Shown here in pieces: positions 8,887-18,304 of a DNA stretch of 23,694 bases. The notes under the pieces are model-generated. The model ran no database searches. It was not told the origin of the DNA and was given only the letters and a program-made list of their open reading frames with translations. The first letter of the stretch is position 1. Each line of letters opens with the position of its first letter. A program made the translations under genes and the position numbers. The DNA lies in contig JAHEKO010000006.1 in assembly GCA_024638355.1 (NCBI GenBank), forward strand, positions 1 through 23,694, read 5' to 3'. The stretch is from Acidobacteriota bacterium (GTDB lineage: Bacteria > Acidobacteriota > Thermoanaerobaculia > Multivoradales > JAHEKO01).

Positions 8887-8930
8887 GTGGGGTCGAAGGC
8901 GAGCCGCTGCGCTAAGCTTTGACCTGCCGC

Positions 8931-8964
8931 GGACGGGTGGAACGACTCCCCCGTCCCCGTTTTT
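8931..8964 (+). terminator. Terminator-like hairpin with T-run just before acs
   Basis: GGACGGG (8931-8937) and CCCGTCC (8950-8956) form a perfect 7-bp stem with a 12-nt loop. CCG and five T follow at 8960-8964. This has the form of an intrinsic terminator for the glycosylase transcript. It ends only 7 nt before the acs ribosome binding site, so it could also act in the acs leader. A second stem, CCCCAC/GTGGGG, spans the glycosylase stop at 8873-8892. Confidence 0.55.
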
Positions 8965-8981
8965 GTGGGTAGGAGGGAGCG

Positions 8982-10919
<1,938 letters not shown>

Positions 10920-10940
10920 CTCCGACCGGCCTCGTCGACG

Positions 10941-10946
10941 TATATT
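10941..10946 (+). promoter_or_regulatory. TATATT -10-like box before the AI-2E family gene
   Basis: TATATT stands out in GC-rich DNA, 10 nt before the GTG start at 10957. A transcript from it would start near 10953 and be almost leaderless. No -35 match is visible at 17-18 nt spacing, so this is a weak call. Confidence 0.2.
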
Positions 10947-10956
10947 CGCGGGGCCG

Positions 10957-12120
10957 GTGTCTCTTCCCGAGAATGACCCGCCAGGGTCGGCCAAGGTCAG
11001 CGAGCCCCGGGTGAGGAGTGTGCAGGCGCCGCGAGGCCGCTGGCTGCTGACCGCCGCTTCGTTGGTGGTGGTCATCGCCGGGCTGCGCGCCGCCGCGCCG
11101 TTCATGCTGCCGCTGCTGCTGGCTCTGATCATCGCCCTGCTCAGCTTTCCGATCGTCGCCTTCTTGCGGCGCCAGGGGGTGAGGCTCACCCTGGCGGTGA
11201 TCACCACCGTCCTGCTCGAGGTCGGCGTGCTGTCGGTGCTGGGCTTCCTCTTCGCTCCGACGGTCAACGCCTTCATCAACGCGGCGCCCGGCTTCATCGA
11301 GCAGTTCACCGAGCGGGTTCGCGAGAGCGTCACGGCTCTCCAGGAGCGCGGCATCGACATCGGCACGCTCCTTCTGCTGGAGAACGTCGACCCCGGGCGC
11401 TTCGTCGACGTGGCGGGCGGTGTCGTGCGCCGCACGCTGACCGGCGTCGCCTCGGCGGTCTCCTTCTCGGTCCTCGTCCTCTTTCTGCTGGTCTTCTTCC
11501 TGATCGAAGGCGGCCGGATCCCGCGCAAGATGACGGCGGCATTCGGCGTCGACTCGCGAGCGATCAACTACCTCGCCGGGGTCGCTCAGGAGGTGCAGCA
11601 CTACCTCGTGGTCAAGACGCTCGTCAGCATCGCCACCGGGCTCATTCTCGGCCTCTTCACCTGGGCTCTCGGCCTGCCCTACGCCCCGGTTTTCGGCCTG
11701 GTCGCCTTCATGCTGAACTACATTCCGGCAATCGGCTCGATCATCGCCGCGGTGCCGGCGGTGATCGTGGCGCTCATCCTGTTCGGCCCCGGGCGCGCAC
11801 TGATCGTGGCCGCCTGCTACATCCTGGTCAACGTCCTTATCGGCAACCTCCTCGAGCCGACCGTCATGGGACGCCGCTTCGGTCTGTCGACGCTGGTCGT
11901 CTTCATCTCCCTGATCTTCTGGGGCTGGGTCTGGGGGCCGCTCGGCATGCTGCTGTCGGTGCCGTTGACGATGATGATCAAGATCGCGCTCGAGGAGTCT
12001 CAGGAGCTGCAGTGGGCGGCGGTGCTCCTGGGCCGGGAGCGGCCGCTGCCGCCCGTCGAGAGCAACGCGGTGCCCGAAGATCCGGCGAGGGACCGCGACG
12101 CCTCTACCGCCTCGAAGTAG
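10957..12120 (+). CDS. AI-2E family transporter (multi-pass inner-membrane protein)
   Basis: This 387-residue polytopic membrane protein has the AI-2E/PerM layout. Hydrophobic segments lie near residues 30-70 and 80-100. A soluble stretch with a predicted amphipathic part (about 100-155) follows, then further membrane segments from about 160 to the end of the core. The family signature is clear: LNYIPAIGSIIAAVPA, GNLLEPTVMGRRFGLSTLVV, and WGWVWGPLGMLLSVPL before a charged cytoplasmic tail. Members have been linked to autoinducer-2 export (TqsA) and Na+/H+ exchange, so the substrate here is unknown. The start is taken as GTG 10957, with only a weak purine-rich stretch before it. Later in-frame GTG codons in the N-terminal tail are possible. 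The gene lies between acs and the suf operon and is probably separate from both. Confidence 0.9.
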   Translation: MSLPENDPPGSAKVSEPRVRSVQAPRGRWLLTAASLVVVIAGLRAAAPFMLPLLLALIIALLSFPIVAFLRRQGVRLTLAVITTVLLEVGVLSVLGFLFAPTVNAFINAAPGFIEQFTERVRESVTALQERGIDIGTLLLLENVDPGRFVDVAGGVVRRTLTGVASAVSFSVLVLFLLVFFLIEGGRIPRKMTAAFGVDSRAINYLAGVAQEVQHYLVVKTLVSIATGLILGLFTWALGLPYAPVFGLVAFMLNYIPAIGSIIAAVPAVIVALILFGPGRALIVAACYILVNVLIGNLLEPTVMGRRFGLSTLVVFISLIFWGWVWGPLGMLLSVPLTMMIKIALEESQELQWAAVLLGRERPLPPVESNAVPEDPARDRDASTASK

Positions 12121-12149
12121 GCGAAGATCCCAGCTGTTTCGCGCGGCCG

Positions 12150-12168
12150 CGGCGCTCTCCAAGCGCCG
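12150..12168 (+). terminator. Hairpin after the AI-2E family gene
   Basis: CGGCGCT and AGCGCCG form a perfect 7-bp stem around a CTCCA loop, 30 nt after the stop codon and before the suf promoter. No T-run follows, so it would be a GC-rich, non-canonical terminator or a stability hairpin. Confidence 0.4.
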
Positions 12169-12187
12169 TGCATCCTTCAACGAACAC

Positions 12188-12215
12188 TTGACTTCCCGAC
12201 GCGCTCGGGTATCAT
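12188..12215 (+). promoter_or_regulatory. Sigma-70-like promoter of the suf operon
   Basis: TTGACT (12188-12193) and TATCAT (12210-12215) are separated by 16 nt. This is the best housekeeping-type promoter match in the window. Transcription would start near 12222, at the left edge of the 25-bp dyad described in the next entry and about 90 nt before the Rrf2 regulator gene. Confidence 0.6.
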
Positions 12216-12223
12216 CCGGGAGA

Positions 12224-12248
12224 AAAGGGGACCGAAATGGTCCTCTTT
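12224..12248. promoter_or_regulatory. 25-bp dyad, probable Rrf2/IscR-type operator of the suf operon
   Basis: The half-sites are AAAGGGGACC (12224-12233) and GGTCCTCTTT (12239-12248) around a GAAAT spacer; as a dyad the half-site is AAAGRGGACC. Total length and core layout, GAC-N-RWWWY-N-GTC, match the 25-bp E. coli IscR type-1 consensus as I remember it. Seventeen of the 25 positions agree, and the mismatches fall in symmetric pairs. The dyad begins about 2 nt after the predicted transcription start, where a bound repressor would block transcription. As RNA it would also form a stable hairpin, so a leader role is an alternative. Confidence 0.5.
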
Positions 12249-12311
12249 ATTGAGCCGCCAAAACCGAACGACGCTTCCGGTCGAACTCTCAACCGAGACC
12301 GAGCGCCAGAA

Positions 12312-12773
12312 ATGATCCGAATCACCAAGCAATCCGACTACGCCATCGTGCTGATGACGCGGCTCGCCAACGGCGCCGACGCGCTGCACAACGCGGCGAG
12401 CCTGGCGAGCGATTCGCAGCTGCCGGCGCCGACCGTGAGCAAGATCCTGAAGATCCTGGCGCGCGCCGGACTTCTCGAGTCGCATCGCGGCGTCAAGGGC
12501 GGCTACACCCTGGCGCGGGACCCGGAATCGATCTCGGTCGCGGAGATCATCAGCGCGCTCGAGGGCCCGATCGCGGTCACCGAGTGCATCGAGGACGGCC
12601 CGGGCGAATGCTCGCAGGAGCCGTTCTGCGCCGTGCGCGGCAACTGGCAGCGAATCAACCTGGCCATCCGCCAGGCGCTGGAAGCGATATCGCTGGCCGA
12701 AATGACCGAGCCGCTCGAGCGGCTGGTCACCCTCGGCCGGCGCTCGATGGAGCAACCCGCAGAGCCCTCGTGA
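12312..12773 (+). CDS. Rrf2-family SUF operon regulator (IscR/SufR-like), probable Fe-S sensor
   Basis: This 153-residue Rrf2 transcription factor has an N-terminal winged helix: MIRITKQSDYAIVLMTRLA, the recognition region PAPTVSKILKILARAGLLESHRG, and the wing VKGGYTLAR. Three cysteines, Cys92, Cys100 and Cys106, lie in TECIEDGPGECSQEPFC, followed by RGNWQRIN. They are the likely Fe-S ligands; E. coli IscR has Cys92, 98 and 104. An upstream in-frame ATG at 12237 has an AGGGG before it. I prefer 12312 because Rrf2 proteins begin at this point and the 25 codons before it lack the high third-position GC of real genes here. The gene heads the suf operon, so it probably represses or tunes the operon according to cluster supply, through the dyad at 12224-12248. 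Confidence 0.92.
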   Translation: MIRITKQSDYAIVLMTRLANGADALHNAASLASDSQLPAPTVSKILKILARAGLLESHRGVKGGYTLARDPESISVAEIISALEGPIAVTECIEDGPGECSQEPFCAVRGNWQRINLAIRQALEAISLAEMTEPLERLVTLGRRSMEQPAEPS

Positions 12774-12833
12774 GGCTCGTTCATGGAGTTGAACAACGGC
12801 CGGCGAGCGTCGGTCGCGAAGGAGCGAGAGCGA

Positions 12834-14276
12834 ATGCCACCTGAAACCACAGATGTTCTGGAAAAGCGCGTCGAACAGCCCTACGAGGCCGGATTCGTCA
12901 CCGAGGTCGAGCAGGAGACGTTCGAGCCCGGCCTGAACGAAGACGTCATCGCCCGGCTGTCGGCGATCAAGAAAGAGCCCCAGTGGATGCTCGACTGGCG
13001 GCTCGAGGCCTATCGCAACTGGCTCAAGATGAAGGAGCCGACCTGGGCCAACATCAAGTACGACCCGATCGACTACCAGACGATCTCCTACTACTCGGCG
13101 CCGAAGGAGGGTCCCAAGAGTCTCGACGAGGTCGATCCGGAGATCCTGGCGACCTACGAGAAGCTCGGTATTCCGCTACAGGAGCAGCAGATGCTGGCCG
13201 GCGTCGCGGTCGACGCGGTCTTCGACAGCGTCTCGGTCGCCACCACCTTCAAGGGCAAGCTGGCCGAGGCGGGCGTCATCTTCTGCTCGATGTCGGAAGC
13301 GATCCAGGATCACCCCGAGCTGGTGCGCAAGCATCTCGGCTCGGTGGTGCCGCGCGGCGACAACTTCTTCGCGGCGCTCAATTCCGCGGTCTTCTCCGAC
13401 GGCTCCTTCGTCTACGTGCCCAAGGGGGTGCGCTGCCCGATGGAGCTCTCGACCTACTTCCGCATCAACGCGTCGAACACCGGACAGTTCGAGCGCACGC
13501 TGATCGTCGCCGAAGAGGGCGCCTACGTCAGCTATCTCGAAGGCTGCACGGCGCCGATGCGCGACGAGAACCAGCTGCACGCGGCGGTCGTCGAGCTGCA
13601 CGCCATGGACGACGCCCAGATCAAGTACTCGACCGTCCAGAACTGGTACCCGGGCGATCCCGAGACCGGCAAGGGCGGCATCTACAACTTCGTCACCAAG
13701 CGCGGCGTCGCCGAGAAGCGCGCCAAGATCTCCTGGACCCAGGTGGAGACCGGCTCGGCCATCACCTGGAAATACCCGAGCGTGGTTCTCAAGGGCGACG
13801 ACTCGGTCGGCGAGTTCTACTCGGTGGCGCTGTCGAAGGCCTATCAGCAGGCCGATACCGGTACGAAGATGATCCACGCCGGCAACAACACGACTTCGAC
13901 GATCGTGTCGAAGGGCATCTCGGCCGGCTTCGGCCAGAACACCTACCGGGGGCAGGTGAAGATCCTGCGCAAGGCCGAGAACGCGCGCAACTTCTCGCAG
14001 TGCGACTCGATGCTGATCGGCGACAAGTGCGGGGCGCACACCTTCCCGTACATCGACGTCCAGAATCCGACCGCCCAGATGGAGCACGAGGCGTCGACCT
14101 CGAAGGTCGGCGAAGATCAGCTCTTCTACTGCAACACGCGCGGCATCGAGACCGAGGACGCGGTGTCGATGATCGTCAACGGCTTCTGCAAAGAGGTCTT
14201 CAACGAGCTGCCGATGGAGTTCGCCGTCGAGGCGCGCAAGCTGCTCGAGATCAGCCTCGAGGGCAGCGTCGGCTAA
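12834..14276 (+). CDS. sufB: Fe-S cluster assembly scaffold SufB
   Basis: SufB is the scaffold subunit of the SufBC2D complex on which Fe-S clusters are built. From ATG 12834 the protein has 480 residues, usual for the family; AAGGAG lies 10 nt upstream. An in-frame ATG at 12783 would add 17 residues but lacks a ribosome binding site. Typical stretches are [13 protein letters not shown] near the N-terminus and the beta-helix core with [14 protein letters not shown] (Cys238). The C-terminal region contains [20 protein letters not shown] (Cys390) and [16 protein letters not shown]. By spacing, Cys238 and Cys390 correspond to the two functionally important cysteines of E. coli SufB (254 and 405). 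It follows the Rrf2 gene by 60 nt and precedes sufC by 82 nt. Confidence 0.97.
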   Translation: MPPETTDVLEKRVEQPYEAGFVTEVEQETFEPGLNEDVIARLSAIKKEPQWMLDWRLEAYRNWLKMKEPTWANIKYDPIDYQTISYYSAPKEGPKSLDEVDPEILATYEKLGIPLQEQQMLAGVAVDAVFDSVSVATTFKGKLAEAGVIFCSMSEAIQDHPELVRKHLGSVVPRGDNFFAALNSAVFSDGSFVYVPKGVRCPMELSTYFRINASNTGQFERTLIVAEEGAYVSYLEGCTAPMRDENQLHAAVVELHAMDDAQIKYSTVQNWYPGDPETGKGGIYNFVTKRGVAEKRAKISWTQVETGSAITWKYPSVVLKGDDSVGEFYSVALSKAYQQADTGTKMIHAGNNTTSTIVSKGISAGFGQNTYRGQVKILRKAENARNFSQCDSMLIGDKCGAHTFPYIDVQNPTAQMEHEASTSKVGEDQLFYCNTRGIETEDAVSMIVNGFCKEVFNELPMEFAVEARKLLEISLEGSVG

Positions 14277-14305
14277 GGAGACCCCCACGGGGCAACCAGA
14301 ACAAC

Positions 14306-14337
14306 ACGTAGAGGCGGGGCGAGGCCCTCACCTACGT
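14306..14337 (+). repeat. Hairpin in the sufB-sufC gap
   Basis: ACGTAGAGG (14306-14314) pairs with CCTC and TACGT (14326-14337), giving a 9-bp stem with a 3-nt bulge and an 11-nt loop. The gap between sufB and sufC is 82 nt, wide for an operon of tightly packed genes. The hairpin could stabilise or process the mRNA. No T-run follows. Confidence 0.35.
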
Positions 14338-14358
14338 CTGAAAACGAGGAACAAAGAA

Positions 14359-15144
<786 letters not shown>

Positions 15145-15158
15145 GAGGGGTTTTGAGC

Positions 15159-16481
15159 ATGGGCGCAGTCGAGCATCTGCAGAGCGAGTACCGCAAGTTC
15201 GTCGACGGGCTGTCGGAGTCGTGGCCCGCGGCACTGACCGAGCGGCGCGGCCTGGCGATCGAGCGCTTCGGCGAGATCGGCATTCCGTCGCGTCGCGCCG
15301 AGCAGTGGCGTTTCATCAACCTCAACGCGATTCGCGAGACCCCGTTCCGGCTGCCGCAGAGCTTCAACGGCTTCGGCGCGGACGACCTCGAGCCCTTCCG
15401 CTACGAGGGCTGCCACCAGATCGTGCTCGTCAACGGCCGCTTCTCGGCCGACTACTCGGAGCTCGGCGAGCTGCCGGAGGGCGTCGTCGTGGCGAGCCTG
15501 GCCCGCGCGGCCGTCGATCACCCCGAGCTGGTCGACGAGTACGTCGGCAAGCTGGCGAAGTTCGAAGAGCACCCGTTCGTGGCGCTCAACACCGCGTTCT
15601 TGCGCGACGGCGCGTTCATCTACGTGCCCAGGGGCGTCGTGGTGGAGCAGCCGATCAATCTCATCTGCCTCGGCGTGCCCGAGGCCGAGGCGGTCGCCTT
15701 CTACCCGCGCAATCTGATCGTCGCCGGCGAGAGCTCGCAGGTGACGGTGGTCGAGCAGTACGCCTCGCTCGGCGAGGGGCGCTACATGACCAGCCCGGTG
15801 ACCGAGGTCGCGGCCGGACCGAACGCGGTGATCGATCACTACAAGCTGCAGCGCGAGTCGACCGACGCCATCCACATGGCGACCTTCCAGATTCACCAGC
15901 AGCGCGACTCGAACGTCTCGTCGCACTCCATCTCGTGGGGCGGTGGCCTGGTGCGCAACGACGTCAACGCCGTGCTCGACGGCGAGGGCTGCGAGTCGAC
16001 GCTGAACGGCCTCTACATGGTCGAGGGCGAGCAGCAGATCGACAATCACATGCGCGTCGATCACGCCATGCCCAACTGCGACAGTCACGAGCTCTACAAG
16101 GGGATCCTCGAGGGCAGGTCGCGGGCGGTCTTCAACGGCCTGATTCACGTCCACAAGGACGCCCAGAAGACCGACGCCAAGCAGACCAACCGAAACCTCC
16201 TGCTGTCGAAAGACGCGCTGGTCAACTCGCACCCGCAGCTCGAGATCTTCGCCGACGACGTCAAGTGCACCCACGGCTCGACCACGGGTCACCTCGACGA
16301 CGTCGCGGTCTTCTATCTGCGGTCGCGCGGGATCGGCGAGGAGGCCGCCAGGAGCCTGCTGACCTATGCCTTCGCCGCCGACATCGTCGAGCGCATCAAG
16401 GTCGACTCCGTGCGCCGGGAGCTCGAGGAGTTCCTCTTCCGCAGGCTGCCGAAAGGAGAGGTCGTACGTCAGGCGGTGTAG
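15159..16481 (+). CDS. sufD: Fe-S cluster assembly protein SufD
   Basis: SufD pairs with SufB in the SufBC2D scaffold and is needed for iron acquisition in characterised systems. The protein has 440 residues from ATG 15159, which has GAGAGGGG 8 nt upstream. A TTG two codons earlier is too close to that site. Family features are the N-terminal helical part with GIPSRRAEQWRFINL, the beta-helix core (VVVEQPINLICLG, NLIVAGESSQVTVVEQY, MRVDHAMPNCDSHELYKG) and the C-terminal helices beginning KCTHGSTTGHLDDVAVFYL, with SRGIGEEAARSLLTYAFA. It starts 14 nt after sufC; an 85-nt GC-rich gap separates it from sufS. Confidence 0.95.
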   Translation: MGAVEHLQSEYRKFVDGLSESWPAALTERRGLAIERFGEIGIPSRRAEQWRFINLNAIRETPFRLPQSFNGFGADDLEPFRYEGCHQIVLVNGRFSADYSELGELPEGVVVASLARAAVDHPELVDEYVGKLAKFEEHPFVALNTAFLRDGAFIYVPRGVVVEQPINLICLGVPEAEAVAFYPRNLIVAGESSQVTVVEQYASLGEGRYMTSPVTEVAAGPNAVIDHYKLQRESTDAIHMATFQIHQQRDSNVSSHSISWGGGLVRNDVNAVLDGEGCESTLNGLYMVEGEQQIDNHMRVDHAMPNCDSHELYKGILEGRSRAVFNGLIHVHKDAQKTDAKQTNRNLLLSKDALVNSHPQLEIFADDVKCTHGSTTGHLDDVAVFYLRSRGIGEEAARSLLTYAFAADIVERIKVDSVRRELEEFLFRRLPKGEVVRQAV

Positions 16482-16566
16482 ATTGTCTCGGATGCTGCGA
16501 ACGGCGGCGCAGACGTAGGCAAGAGGCGGGCTCGCCCCTGCCGCGCGCGGCCGCCGCGAGAATGAG

Positions 16567-17835
16567 ATGACGACCGACGCCGTAGCCGACGCTCAGATCG
16601 GGAGGCTGCCGGTGGCTCTCGCCGTCGAAGAGATCCGCCGGGACTTCCCGGCCATGGAGCTCAAGGTCTACGGCAAGCCGCTCGCTTATCTAGACAACGC
16701 GGCGACCTCGCAAAAACCGCGGTCGGTGATCGACGCCGAGGCTCACTGGTACCTCGAGTCGTGCGCCAACGTCCACCGCGGCGTGCATGCGCTGTCGGTG
16801 CGGGCCACGGCGGCCTACGAGAGCGCCCGCCAGAAGGTGGCGAGCTTCGTCAACGCCGCCAGCGCTCGCGAGATCGTCTTCGTCAAGGGCACCACCGACG
16901 CGGTCAATCTGGTCGCCGGCAGCTTCGCTCGCGGCCGCCTCGATCCGGGCGACGAGATCGTCATCACCGGCCTCGAGCACCACTCGAACATCGTCCCCTG
17001 GCAGCTGGTCTGCGAGGATCGCGGCGCCAAGCTGCGCGTCGCCCGGCTCGACGACCGCGGCGACGTCGACATGGAGGAGTTCGCGCGCCTCCTCAGCGAG
17101 CGCACCAAGATGGTCGCGGTGTCGCACGTCTCCAACGCCCTCGGCACGATCAATCCCGTCGAGCGCATGATCGAGCTCGCCCACGAGCGCGACATTCCGA
17201 TCCTGATCGACGGCGCCCAGGCGGTGCCCCACAAGAAGGTCGACGTCCAGGCTCTGGGCTGCGACTTCTACGCCTTCTCGAGCCACAAGATGTTCGGGCC
17301 GACCGGCGTCGGGGCGCTCTACGGCCGGCACGATCTGCTGGCCGCCATGCCGCCGTATCAAGGCGGCGGCGAGATGATTCGCACGGTGAGCTTCGAGCGC
17401 ACCGAGTACGCCGAGCCGCCGGCCCGATTCGAGGCGGGGACGCCGAATATCGCGGGGGCGGTCGGCTTCGGCGCCGCGGTCGACTACCTGGAGCGCATCG
17501 GCCTCGACCGCATCGAAGCCTACGAGGACGAGCTCCTGGCCTACGCCACCGCCGAGCTCGAGGCGGTTCCCGGCGTGCGCCTGATCGGCACCGCGCGCCG
17601 CAAGGCCGCCGTGCTCTCCTTCGTGATCGGCGACGTCCACGCTCACGACGTCGGCACCATTCTCGATCAGGAGGGGGTGGCCATTCGCACCGGCCACCAC
17701 TGCGCCCAGCCCGTCATGCAGCACTTCGGGGTGCCCGCCACGTCGCGCGCCTCGCTGGCGTTCTACAACACGCGCGAGGAGGTCGATCGCCTCGTCGTCG
17801 GCCTCGACAAGATCCGGGAGGTCTTCGGCGGATGA
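16567..17835 (+). CDS. sufS: Cysteine desulfurase SufS (group II)
   Basis: SufS is a PLP enzyme that removes sulfur from L-cysteine, leaving alanine and a persulfide on its own cysteine (EC 2.8.1.7). This 422-residue protein has YLDNAATSQKP near the N-terminus, ANVHRGVHALS, EHHSNIVPWQ, and IDGAQAVPH, which supplies the PLP-contacting Asp. PLP lysine Lys241 is in SSHKMFGPTG, and catalytic Cys379 in RTGHHCAQP, in the short-loop context typical of group II enzymes. There is an extra N-terminal tail of about 25 residues before the usual start. The ATG at 16567 has only a weak purine-rich stretch before it. The stop overlaps the sufU start (ATGA), so the two are translationally coupled. Confidence 0.97.
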   Translation: MTTDAVADAQIGRLPVALAVEEIRRDFPAMELKVYGKPLAYLDNAATSQKPRSVIDAEAHWYLESCANVHRGVHALSVRATAAYESARQKVASFVNAASAREIVFVKGTTDAVNLVAGSFARGRLDPGDEIVITGLEHHSNIVPWQLVCEDRGAKLRVARLDDRGDVDMEEFARLLSERTKMVAVSHVSNALGTINPVERMIELAHERDIPILIDGAQAVPHKKVDVQALGCDFYAFSSHKMFGPTGVGALYGRHDLLAAMPPYQGGGEMIRTVSFERTEYAEPPARFEAGTPNIAGAVGFGAAVDYLERIGLDRIEAYEDELLAYATAELEAVPGVRLIGTARRKAAVLSFVIGDVHAHDVGTILDQEGVAIRTGHHCAQPVMQHFGVPATSRASLAFYNTREEVDRLVVGLDKIREVFGG

Positions 17836-18287
17836 GCGATCTGATGGACCTCTACCAGGAGGTCATCCTCGATCACAACCGCAAGCCGCGCAACTTCGGG
17901 CCGCTGCCCGACGCGGATCACGAGGCCGAGGGCTACAACCCGCTTTGCGGCGACCAGCTCAAGGTCTACCTGCGGGTCGCCGACGGCGTCATCCTCGACG
18001 TCCACTTCGACGGCTCGGGCTGCGCCATCTCCAAGGCCTCGGCGTCGCTGATGACCGAGGCGGTGAAGGGCAAGAGCGTGGAGGAGGCCGAGGAGCTCTT
18101 CGGCGGCTTCCACGAGCTCCTCACCGGCGATCCGAGCGTGCGGGGCGAGGCGCCGGAGAAGCTGGGCAAGCTGGCGGTGTTCGAGGGAGTTCGGGAGTTC
18201 CCGGTGCGGGTCAAGTGCGCTACGCTCGCGTGGCACACCCTGCACGCGGCCCTGTCGGGCGATCAAGAGCAGGTCTCGACCGAGTAG
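17832..18287 (+). CDS. sufU: SufU-type Zn-dependent sulfur acceptor
   Basis: In Gram-positive systems SufU accepts persulfide sulfur from SufS and passes it to SufBCD; it is related to IscU but binds zinc. This 151-residue protein has LYQEVILDHNRKPRNFG at the N-terminus and candidate metal/sulfur ligands Cys39 and Asp41 (NPLCGD), Cys64 (GSGCAISKAS) and Cys129 (RVKCATLAWHTL). The insertion between the second and third cysteines (about residues 80-125), typical of SufU but not IscU, is present. The start overlaps the sufS stop by 4 nt. No sufE is seen, so SufU is the likely partner of SufS. It is the last recognisable suf gene; the peptidase follows after 17 nt. Confidence 0.95.
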   Translation: MSDLMDLYQEVILDHNRKPRNFGPLPDADHEAEGYNPLCGDQLKVYLRVADGVILDVHFDGSGCAISKASASLMTEAVKGKSVEEAEELFGGFHELLTGDPSVRGEAPEKLGKLAVFEGVREFPVRVKCATLAWHTLHAALSGDQEQVSTE

Positions 18288-18304
18288 CCGCCGGAGCTCC
18301 CTTC

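Noticed and set aside
12237..12311. Upstream ATG with AGGGG as the start of the Rrf2 regulator
   Set aside because: The added 25 codons have low third-position GC and would extend the protein beyond the usual Rrf2 N-terminus. The ATG also lies within the dyad. Kept only as an alternative.
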